Positions 11,760 to 22,400 of a stretch of 64,000 nucleotides of DNA are shown here, one piece after another. How positions within the stretch are numbered: the stretch's first letter is position 1; the number at the start of each line of letters is the position of its first letter. This stretch comes from Halicephalobus mephisto. Lineage: Eukaryota > Nematoda > Chromadorea > Rhabditida > Panagrolaimidae. The position numbers and the translations under genes were made by a program. The stretch is from the NCBI GenBank assembly GCA_009193035.1, contig SWDT01000196.1, positions 1 through 64,000 of the forward strand. The letters are read 5' to 3'. The notes beneath the pieces were generated by a model that was not told the origin of the DNA, made no database searches, and saw nothing but the letters and a program-made list of their open reading frames with translations.

Positions 11760-13308
11760 TTAAGATTTAGCTGCAACACCTTCACTTTTTTCCGATTCTA
11801 ACTGTTTTCCGAGGTACTCCCAGTTATGAACCATCAATTTTTGAACAGCTAACAGAGCATGGTAGCGAACGTTCGGATCGTCTGCCGAAAGAAGACGCAT
11901 GACAGCTTGTTTTCCTTGGAATTGTTCGATAATCGATTTTCCACGAGGATAATGTCGAACGTATTCCCCAATATCGTGAGCAGCAACACAGAGCACCAGA
12001 GGGTCATGAGTATTGTCCAGTAGTCGAATAAGAATCCTAAAAAATTACATTTTTAAGAACTACTTTGATACATATTCTTAATATTTTCTAAAAATTTACA
12101 AAATTTAGGTAAAAGAAATGAAAAAAGCGAAAGTAAATTTTCCACTTTTTCTAATTCTATAGTTTTTTTCATTCGAGAATTGAAAAAAGTAATATTATAA
12201 AAATTACAGTATTCTCACAAAACAACCTCAATACGAATTTTTAGAATTTTGTATAAAATTTAAGTGGCAGTTTTCTATTTTTTTCATTTTCTCTTTCTTC
12301 GCGTGGGAATTTTAAAAAATCTATTACTTTTTAAAATTTTAATTTAAAAAATCTATTACTTTTTAAAATTTTAATTTAAAAAATCTATTATTTTTTAAAA
12401 TTTTAATTTAAAAAATCTATTGTTTTTTAAAATTTTAATTTAAAAAATCTTACTTGATAAGTTCAAAGTTCTTTTCGTTGAATCTTTGAGCATTTTCTCT
12501 CCAGAATTTTTCGGATTTGTGAACAGGACTCCATTGAAGACGACCAGAACGAACTTCGGTACAGTACTCATCGAAGGAACTCAGGTCTTGAACGGATAAA
12601 TGAAGTTTTTCACTTAGAAATTCAATATCTTCTTGAAGATCAGGATCTTCAAATTTCTTAGCATCCATCAATTCCAAAGTTTTCAAAGTTTTGCATTGGA
12701 CCATCTGAAGGGCGGCCAAACGTTGAAGTTCATGATCTTCAATTTTTTCCAAAATATTTCTAAAAGTTGCAAAAATGATTCTAATGACCTTTTCTTTGGA
12801 ACATTCGGACAGAATATCCCCCATGACTTGGATACAATCCTTGGCTTGAATTTGTTCAGCAATAACTGGATTGAACGAAAGTGACCAAAAACAGAAAATT
12901 AACTGATACTGTAGTTGGAAATTTGTTTTTCCTTCTAGAGCATTCTTGATCGAATTAATCCCATCCACAGCAACAAAAGCTTGACGATATTCGTCAATAC
13001 GAAGCATCATTTGAAGACAACGGGCAGTCGTGTTAATGTACTCATTATTCTAAAAAATTAAAAATATTAAAAGTTGAAAAAAATTAAGTTGAAAAAATTT
13101 AAAAATTAACAAAAATTTTATTTTTACTTTGAAAGTTTTTTAATATTTTCACTTTTTTAGTATTTTGAATTTTTTATTTTTAAATTCATATATGAAAACT
13201 TACAGGAGCTTTGAGTTGATCCTTCAGGAAGGCGAAATAGGAATGGAGTTCGTTATCGGTCATCAAAGTAGATCCAAAACAGGCCAACTTGGCGAAGACA
13301 GAAGACAT
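11760..13308 (-). CDS. V-type proton ATPase subunit H, apparently N-terminally truncated
   Basis: Exons 13204-13308, 12454-13049 and 11760-12036 join in phase to 325 residues. The protein is a clear V1 subunit H (regulatory or SFD subunit; armadillo-like helices that couple V1 to Vo): it contains [40 protein letters not shown] and the C-terminal [14 protein letters not shown]. elegans has two such genes, vha-15 and vha-18, of roughly 450-470 residues; I cannot tell which this matches. The first visible codons ([12 protein letters not shown]) align inside the family, not at its start, so about 130 residues are missing. The ATG sits directly after TTTCAG, so trans-splicing could start translation there, or earlier exons were displaced. 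A transposon lies just upstream. Confidence 0.9.
12303..12450. repeat. Tandem repeat abutting a splice donor
   Basis: About four and a half copies of a 32-33-base unit (TTTTAAAATTTTAATTTAAA plus AATCTATTA) in the last intron of the subunit H gene. The array begins almost immediately after the minus-strand donor at 12453. Confidence 0.8.
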
Positions 13309-13469
13309 CTGAAATTTTAAAATAGTTTTAATAAATAATTATAAAAATTTTAAAATGTTTTTGTATTAAATTATCTAAAGGCGGATTTTCAGGACCCAAA
13401 GCAGTCTATAATAGTTATTTTATGATTTCGTAATTGTTTAGAAATATATTCCTCTTAGACGGATTTGAA

Positions 13470-13836
13470 AACTTCTAAATTAAAATTAAAAAGTAAAAAT
13501 TTATCTATCTACTCTTGAAAGTCAATTATCATATATAGATTATGTGAATATTCAAGTATTTTTTTTCGCTCAAAAGTTGCCTTGAAATATTAGAAATTTT
13601 AAACATCACAATAATCTATTTAGTAATTGGGAAACTTCTAAAATAAAATCAAAAAGTAAAAATTTATCTATCTACTCTTGAAAGTCAATTATTATATATA
13701 GATTATGTGCATATTCAAGTAATTTTTTCGCTCAAAAGTTGCCTTAAGTATTGGAAATCCTACAAATTACAATAATTTATTTGATAATTGGGAAACTTCT
13801 AAAGTAAAAATTTTCTATCTACTTTTGAAAGCCGAT
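13470..13836. repeat. Tandem repeat of about 162 bases interrupted by a transposon
   Basis: Copies start at about 13470, 13634 and 13795, each containing TTTATCTATCTACTCTTGAA or a close variant and TTATATATAG. The third breaks off at TTATTATATATA exactly where the foldback element begins, marking the insertion target. Confidence 0.8.
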
Positions 13837-13837
13837 T

Positions 13838-16366
13838 ATTATATATAACGCGTTTTGCGAGAAATTCGAGGGAAATCGAGGGCAAAACGGCAAATCTCGG
13901 AAGGCCTTTGTTTTTTTCGTTCATTTTTTGTCCACAGAATTGTGTGGGAGCATGATTGCGAAAAATCGAGGTCCGGTCTTCTGAAGTGGCTTCTGGAGCG
14001 AGATTCAGAATCCGCGCTTTCTGAAGCCATTCAATATTCAACTCTGACATGTTATATATCAATCGACTCGCAATTTAATTCTGAGTCTAGTGGTATATAA
14101 ACCATCATTTGCAGACGAAATTTAGAAAAATTATAATCAAAAAACTTTTGGAGAATTAGTTTTTCCAAGTTTTCGCCTCATCGCCCATTGATTTAATGAA
14201 AATAACGACATTCTGAATCCTCATTGAATTCTACACCAGATAAGAAAAAAACATCGAAAAAAGAGGGGGTCTGGAAAAAGTTTAGAGGTAAAATATCTCC
14301 AAATCCTGATTTTATTTTTTAAATTTTTTTCGCTTTAGGACCATTTCGGTGAAAAATCCCGAAACATGTATCCCCTAGAATTAAATGAGGATTCTTTTCC
14401 ACTAGAGATCATATGAGGATACCTTTAAGGGGTTGGTTGTGATCTCTTAAATCAAGATTAATCCTTGTCTAAATATAATCAAAATAAAGAATAAAGCGCG
14501 TTTCTTTATTTTATTCTCCAAATAATATTTCACATATGTTTTAGGATTCAGAACTAGTGAATTTTACTTTAAATTATATTGTGATTTTAATTCGACATAC
14601 TTGATTTTTTGTCATTATTGAAAATATAATTCTGTTTCATATTATTTCATCTCGATGTCTTTTTGGGTTTGGCCCGTCATCTACCGAGTGCTGTGGACGA
14701 CGTCCAGTAGATAATGGCACCGATGTTGTATTTTCTTTGTCATTTGAAAGTTGGTCTTCCATTTCTTGAGTAATTAAATTATCTTTAATTTCATGAAATA
14801 TATCAACCATAAGTTCTGAATCAAGAGCATCAACTCGGGGATTGCCTAAATTCAGTACATTTTAAATAGTGACTGTTTCTTTAGCGGAGCGTTCTTCAAT
14901 GGACGTTGTATATTTATTGATACTGTATTCACGATTTATCATCTTTTGAGGACTATGTTCGTGTTTTCCTAGTTGCATATGCTCTTCAAGTTTATAATTG
15001 GTGGGGAGCTGTCTTCCACATACATCTATTGGACAAGTGTAATCTCCTTGACTGCTCTCCATTAGTTGCGAAGATGTCACGTCTCTAGAGTTTGCATCTC
15101 CTTTTGATAATTCATTTTCAGAGAACTCTGATTTACCTCCAAATTCTCTCCAGTTAGGTATACCTTTTTTAGAGGAACACCAGTCATTTTGTAAAACAAA
15201 TCTTTCTGGAGCTCCCCAAACAACTAAAAAAGAAGAAGAACAATAATACAAAACAATTCATATTGAAGTTTCAGTTTAAATAGTTTCCATCCAAGTCTTA
15301 ATCTTGACAAAGATGTTCTAAGCTTGACAATTCTGAAGAAAACTGACAAAACAAAAGTCAGTTGTAGCTCATTTATCAGGATAAGTAAGCCCAAGCTTTT
15401 ATTCTATGAACATTAAGTTTGTGGTAAACATGCAAACTTTTTCGTCGTAAATATGGCGTTTTCTTTCGACTTTGAATTCCAAAAAATTAAACATCTATTC
15501 GAATATTCAGAACTATTAGTAATATTAGCTGTACAAAGCAATTAAAAAATAATAAATCGTATAATCACAATTTCTATTTCCTTAAAACAGTAAATAATAA
15601 ATACAATTTCGAATATTCAATATAATTATACTAAAAAATATGAAATAATAAAAAGTGCAAACTCGCGTAACGGAATTTGTTTCAGAATAGCAGCATCAGA
15701 AACGCGCCTTATTCTTTATTTTGATTATATTTAGACAAGGATTAATCTTGCTTTAAGAGATCACAATCAACCCCTTAAAGGTAACCCCATATGATCTCTA
15801 GTGGAAAAGAATCCTCATTGAATTCTAGGGGATACATGTTTCAGGATTTTTCACCAAAATGGTCCTGAAGCGAAAAAAAATTTAAAAAATAAAATCGGGA
15901 TTTGGAGATATTTTACCTCTGAACTTTTTCCAGACCCCCTCTTTTTTCGATGTTTTTTTCTTATCTGGTGTAGAATTCAATGAGGATTCAGAATCCGTCG
16001 TTTATTTTCATTAAATCAATGGGCGATGAGGCGAAAAATTGAAAAAACTAAATTCTCCGAAAGTTTTTTGATTGTAATTTTTCTAAATTTCGTCTGCAAA
16101 TGATGGTTTATATACCACTAGACTCAGAATTAAATTGCGAGTCGATTGATATATAACTTGTCAGAGTACAATATTGAATGGCTTCAGAAAGCGCGGATTC
16201 TGAATCTCGCTCCAGAAGCCACTTCAGAAGACCGGACCTCGATTTTTCGCAATTATGCTCCCACACAATTCTGTGGACAAAAAATGAACGAAAAATAACA
16301 AGTCTCCGAGATTTGCCGTTTTGCCCTCGATTTCCCTCGAATTTCTCGCAAAACGCGTTATATATG
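13838..16366. mobile_element. Foldback DNA transposon with about 0.67 kb inverted termini
   Basis: The left arm (13838-about 14514) is matched in reverse by the right arm (about 15692-16366) with only scattered differences. The outer ends read TATATAACGCGTTTTGCGAG and its complement. The 1.2 kb centre carries a minus-strand ORF. Long, nearly perfect inverted termini around a small coding core recall C. elegans Tc4/Tc5-type elements, though I could not identify a transposase. It is inserted in an AT target (TATATA on both sides). Confidence 0.85.
14642..15219 (-). pseudogene. Broken C2H2-finger-like ORF carried by the foldback element
   Basis: Reading starts after a CTTTTTTAG acceptor at about 15220 (TTGTTTGGGGAGCTCC). 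It encodes WGAPERFVLQNDWC, then a finger-like CPIDVCGRQLPTNYKLEEHM followed by LGKH, then one in-frame TAA at about 14862. The same frame continues for about 70 codons to a TGA, ending in a basic PNPKRHRDEII tail that resembles a nuclear signal. A gene with one nonsense change, or a missed intron, would explain this. No start codon or transposase DDE motif was found, so it may be a cargo gene or a remnant. Confidence 0.6.
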
Positions 16367-16399
16367 ATTTTTACACTAGTATGGTTGTAAATTAATTGC

Positions 16400-18011
16400 T
16401 TACAGTTTCTCCAGGAATAATCCATAGAGTTCAGCAGAATCAGGATCCTGTCCTATGACCATTCGACTGTAGACGTTCAATGATCCAGCTAAATCAGCAA
16501 AAGCCAGGATTTTGCATAGCCTAAAAACTTAAATTTAAACTATAATTTCTAACATAACTTTACTCCATGTTATCCGTCAATCGGATGTAAACTTCGATAA
16601 TACTTCTGTAGAGTTTGCAGTCAATGTTATGTGTGACGCTTTTGACACCGATCTTCTTCACAACTCCCTCCTGAAGTTTTCAATTAATAATTATTCGAAT
16701 TTAATGCCTTACAAAAACGTAATCGATGGCATGGAATCGAGAAACACATCTGCCGACGTAATTCAGTCCAGTTTCAGTCGCCACAAATAGACGAATAATG
16801 TACACGCAGAGCTTCATCATCTCCCATGACTCGGGTTTCGTTAAAGTCACCAGAACTATCTTCAGGATTTCAGTGTCGACAAACCACTTAGCAGCCTAAA
16901 AACCTCATTATTACAAAAATTAAATTTTCCACGAAATGGTCCTGACGAGAATTTCCAAAAATGCAATTTTAGATGATTTTAAAGTTTTTACTGAATTTTA
17001 GAAAATTTTACGGGATTCTAAAATGAAAAAAATGTAAAAATCAGAAATGAAAGTTACTACGGAATGGTCTCAGGAGAAGTCCTAGAAACTAAAACAGCTT
17101 ACGGTAGTTTTAGTTTTGCGTTATTTCGTGATCTCATGTGATTTTGTAATTAATCACGCATTATAAAAATCATAAATGAGCATTTTTAAGAAATGGTATT
17201 AGAGTGAATTTCCAGAAGTTTCTAAAAATTAAAATAACACATGTGGTAACTTCGCTTCTGCATCGATTATTTCGTAATTTTACACGATTTCGTAATTAAT
17301 GTTTTAGAACCATACTCCGTTTAGATAGATCTAGAAACTTATGGATTAAGATGACAGAGAGAACAAATCCCTTATCTACCCTTGATGGCTGGTAATTATA
17401 TATGAAAACATTAATAAACATCCGAAATATCCATCAAAAACGAATTTGCTTATTGTAAAAATAGGAATTGCAACTAACCCATTCTTGACCGTTTTTTAAG
17501 ATAGTGAAAGGGAACATCAGAAGGATCGGCTTCAAGAAGTCAGTCTGGGGATTCTGCTCCATGGACATCAACTGAAGACAGCTGTTCGGAATTTCCGCTA
17601 AAAACTGATATATGAAATTATATAAAATTGCAACTTACAATCAACAAACTTCCTGGTCAATTTCCTGTCCTTGCAAATGGTGTGAAGAATGCCCAAGATG
17701 TCGAAAATAGCTTGGAGGTCATCCGGATCGTAGTTGTTATTCATGAACGGATACGTCAAATTCCCCAAATCGTCCATCAACAATTTTAGGATGTACTGAT
17801 TATCCCAGAGAATCGTCGCAGCATCTGGATATCGTTCACAGACATCTCTGTAAATGGATAGGATTCATATATCGACAGAAACTAACCTGAGGGACACGAC
17901 CGTTGAAGTTCGTTTTTCCGAGTTCTGAAGTTCCCTGACCAGTTCATTGATACGGTTGATGGAAACGATCGATCCAGTCTTGGATTTGGGGAGGGGAATA
18001 AACCCGTTCAT
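16400..18011 (-). CDS. Divergent CNOT9/Rcd1-like protein
   Basis: Six exons (17887-18011, 17639-17847, 17479-17597, 16713-16895, 16564-16670, 16400-16520) join in phase to 287 residues ending FLEKL. The ATG lies just after TTTTTGTAG. Features of the CNOT9/RQCD1 armadillo fold are visible but diverged: INELVREL at the start, LGNLTYPFMN in place of the family's LYPFL region, LGILHTICK, FVDSEIPNSCLQLM, then FVDTEILKIVL, and IDCKLYRSIIEVYIRLTDN near the end, matching the family's KHVVRCYLRLSDN segment. CNOT9 is a core CCR4-NOT subunit that binds CNOT1 and TNRC6 tryptophans in mRNA decay. C. elegans has a conserved copy (ntl-9); this looks like an additional fast-evolving paralogue. The family call is mine, from motif memory. 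Confidence 0.7.
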
Positions 18012-19481
18012 GTCTACAAAAAGAAAAATTCACAAAAATTTAAAAAAGCAAAGTGCGAAATGGAAAATTCCGGTTGAGTGTGGATTTTGCAAATTTTTAC
18101 AATTCCAATTATTTAAATCTCCTGTACATAATTGTAATAATTTACTTCCTTCAAAAACAAAATAGCTTTTAAGTTTTTTATAAATTTATAAATTCCACTA
18201 ATTATGAATTTCGCCAAAGAACTTAAACTTCCCGAGGAAATCAAATTTTTGTACTTTTTGTATTAATCCTTGTAAAGTAATTATTTCGTGAAATATTCCT
18301 CCACGTTAAGATACAAGCGAATTAAAAGAAAAATTGCCGGTGCAATTTGTATCGTAGGAACAGGAAAGAGAACTTCAAACTGAAGAATGTGCGGTACGGT
18401 CGTCTGCTACGAAGTGAAATTTGCCTGAACGTCACCTGTATCTCGGCACGAAAAAACTGAAGCAACGTTTCGCAAAAATTTTTAATTTTTTTTTATTATG
18501 GATGTTATTTAACGAAAATTTGCAACTTTTTTCTTATTGTACATATTATTTAACAAAAATTTGCAATTTTTAATTGTAGATATTACTTTGAAAAATACTG
18601 TTTTTAAAACTAGAACTTAAATTTTTTCACTACTATATTCAGAATTAGGATTATTTTACATTTATTGAAATTTTCCATCATGTATGGTAATTCAAAAAAA
18701 ATGATTTTTCTTCTCTTGGAACTGTTTTTCGTTTTTTTGGAATCTGTAATGAAAGTAAAAATTTGGGGAAGAAATCAGATAATGCTGACTCGGGTGGACT
18801 TCTGAATCTTCGCAATTGTCTTCAGAAAAACAATGTTTTAATTAATTTTCTGTTTTAGGGTAGGTCGAAAAGAAGATAAAAAATCAGTTTTTTTACCGAA
18901 GCGATTTTAAATAATCGAAAAATAAACTCAACAGAAAATAATTAATTTTTGTATTTAAAAATAGAAAAAACTAATTCATGTTGTTGAAAGTAGATCAAAT
19001 ACTGTATTCAAATTTCGAAAATACTATTTTTAATAAAAACATTTAAGTTGAAATTTTCCTGAAAATTCACAATAATCATTGAATTTTAATAAAAATGAAT
19101 ATTTCCGAATTGAAGAAATATCGAATTGCTCAACTTTGGTCCCGACACGAATAGTTTTCTATATTGTTTTTGAAGGTTTTTAAATTATTGTTTCCGACTT
19201 TTCACATCTATTAAGTGGATGAAAATGTGAAGTTTATTTTTAAAATTTTAAAAATTTTGAATTAATTTATTTCATTGAACTCAAGTGAGACCATCATGTG
19301 TTTTCTGATTAAGATTTGTTTTTTTAAGAATAGTTTTTTAAAATTATCGATGACGATTAATTCTAATTTTTACGGAAATTCGCCCACCACATGTGTGATT
19401 TCGGTACTAAAAGCGCCTCCTTTTTGTTCCGGTAGATGGAGATAAGGAAGCGGTGAATTTCCATAAATACTTTGCTTTACG
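18012..19481. other. Divergent promoter region
   Basis: 1.47 kb between the CNOT9-like gene (leftward) and the chitinase gene (rightward). It is AT-rich, with a GC-richer patch at 18360-18470. An AGATAAGG near 19430, about 50 bases before the chitinase ATG, fits an intestinal GATA-factor site but one match is weak evidence. No exon was found on either strand. Confidence 0.45.
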
Positions 19482-22400
19482 ATGGAAAAATACATAAAAA
19501 TGAGAAAAATATTGATTTTTCTTGTCTGTACGGTGGCTTTTGTGAATTCGGATTACTTCAGATTCTGTTACTTTACCGATTGGGCTCATTACCGACAGGA
19601 ACCCGCCAGATACGAACCTGAGAACTATGTCCCCGGACTCTGCACCCATATCCTCTTTGCCTTCGCCAAGGTTGACTGGGACTTCACAGCTGCTGCTTAC
19701 GATCCAGCAGACTTGTCTGATGGACCTAAGGGAGGATATTTCGCGAGAGTTAATAAATTGAAAGAACAACAACCAAATTTGAAAACTATTTTATCCTTCG
19801 GTGGATGGAGTGCAGGAACCGGGACCTTCAAGCAGATGGCTTCAGATCCTGCGAATCGACGGAAGTTTATTGACTCTGCTATTACATTTATCGATCAATA
19901 TGGTTTCGACGGGATTGATATAGACTGGGAGTACCCCGATGCTGAAGATAAAGCAAATTACGTGGTGTTTATGAAGGAATTGAAAGTGAGGAAAAACACA
20001 CAAAAAGAAACGTTACTTTTTGTACAGTAACAAATGCGAATCGTCACTATTAAGTTTTATTTTTCGTCATAATTTTTAATATTCATGAAAAATGTGACAT
20101 TTCGCAATTGTTACTGTACTAAAGTTACGATCTTTTTGTGTGTACCGTCTTTAAAATACTTTTTCATTTATGACAGTATCCTTCCAGACCGCTGCAGGAA
20201 GTAGACTTGTCATGGCGGCTGTGACTGCGGATCCGGTTAAAGTGGACGCCGGATATGATGTCCCGTCCCTCGCTGATTACTTAGACTTCGTGAATGTCAT
20301 GACTTATGACTTCCATGGAGCATGGGATCAGGTAACGGGAGAAAATAGTCCTCTTTACTCTCCACCAGGGGATACTTCTAATTGGAACACTGCTTATGCC
20401 CTCAACTACTGGGCTCAGAAGGGAATTTCGAAGAATAAACTCCTTGTTGGAATAGCTACTTACGGTAGAGGATGGACACTTACTGATCCTAGTAATCACG
20501 GAATCGGGGCTCCTGGACAACCTGCTCCTGCTCTACAGTACACCCAAGCAGAGGGATTTGGGGCGTATTATGAAATCTGCAATCTTGGCGGAACTCGATA
20601 CTGGGACAACAACCAAAAAGTCCCCTATGTCGTCAGTGGAAATCTCTGGTACGGTTACGACGACGTAGAATCCGTGGGGATCAAGATGCAATGGATCAAG
20701 GACAATGGATTCGGAGGAGCTTTCGTGTGGACTCTGGACTTTGATGACTTCAACGGGATATGCAGTGGAGGAGACCATTATCCTTTGCTCAGCACTATCA
20801 AGAATGCTCTAGGAGGAAGTCTTCCAACAGGAGTTCCGGTGAGAGTGCTCAATCCCTGAAGTTACAGTAATGATTTGATTTCTAGACTCAACCGTCTAAA
20901 ACACCTCCGGTGCAATCTTCTCAAGACCCTATACAAACTACGAAACCTACACAAAGTCCAGGCCAACGTATGTTGAAATTCACTTATTTCTATGTAGATC
21001 TGGGTCCCTGGGGAAAATCCATAAATAACAGAACAGCATAAGGACACCTAAAAGGTCTAACACTAACTGAATCTTAAGAGCTTTCGATGGAAATTCGATA
21101 ATAATTAACGAAAAGGAAGTAAAGTAACTGTTATTAGTATTTTTGAAATGAGAAACGTAATTTTAAAGTACACAAAGCGGCAATAACCCAGGCCTAACGA
21201 GGAAATGAACTTTAGTAAAAGTAACTTTTTTAAAAGAATTTATACCATCTTAAAGGTCTTCAAGTACCGATTCAGAATCTGTATTCCATTTTTTCGGAAC
21301 GCTCTTCTGGAGCGAGAAAATTGAAATAAATACATAAAATTCCATATTTCGGAAGTTGAGAAAACAGAAAAGTACTTTTTTGTCTTTTTATTGAAGTTTG
21401 ATTACTGTATTTTGGAGACGTTTTTTTTTATTTTCATTTAACCAATTTGAATAATTCTTTTTCACAACTAGGTGTATTTTTTGTGCTGATTACAACTATC
21501 TCATTGATTTTTTGAAGAAATAATTACAAGCATGAGAAAAAGTAATCCTAAATTGAGATTTTCCTGATTATCTCATTCCAGAAGAGCGTTCTGCAAAAAT
21601 GGAATACAGATTCTGAATCGGTATTTTAAGACCTTTAAGATGGTATAAACTCGTTTCAAAAAGTTACTTTTACTAAAGTTCATTTCCTTGTTAGAATGTC
21701 CATTTTTACGTTATTGATTAATTGTTCATAGGATTGAAATTAGTATAACATACACCAAAATGTAACATTTACTGTTGGATTTCGGTGAACTGTGCGTCGT
21801 TTTGTCATAAGTAACGGGCTTCAGGATCAAAATTTGAACCAGTGCTGTGTTATCCAACTCATAACTCAGAATTGAAAATCGAAATTCTAATTTTTCGTGT
21901 TAAAACACGATTCAAAAGTCAAATTGTGACTCGAGAAATTCAGACATCCAATTTTATCAACTTAAATGAAAGAATATTTTACAGTAGGAAAAATTCATGT
22001 GTCTTGACACGAAAAATTGGAATTTCGATTTTCAATTCTGAGTTATAATTTTGATAATACGCAGCACTGAACGTCCGAGATTTATGAACACACAAGTTCG
22101 AACTCCGACCTAGAGGTTGATTTCTTTCAAAAACAAGATACAAACTGATCCTGAGGCTAGTTACTTATGATAAAACGACGCACTGGTGTGGTTACGTGAA
22201 TGATGAAAAGTATGAGTTTTTTGTTTATCTGCAAACAGTAGGAAAACAACGAATAATTTTATCTTTTGTCGCGTTGGCCGAGACCAGGTGACGAAGTATT
22301 TGTACAAAGATTACAAATTACAAACTACAAAATTTTGAGAACTTAATAACTAATAACTTTACAACAACTCAAAAAAATTAAATTTTAATCCTCTCTCCAC

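Noticed and set aside
16388..18011. These exons as the missing N-terminus of V-ATPase subunit H
   Set aside because: The peptide resembles CNOT9, has its own start and stop, and splicing from its last exon to 13308 would shift the V-ATPase frame.
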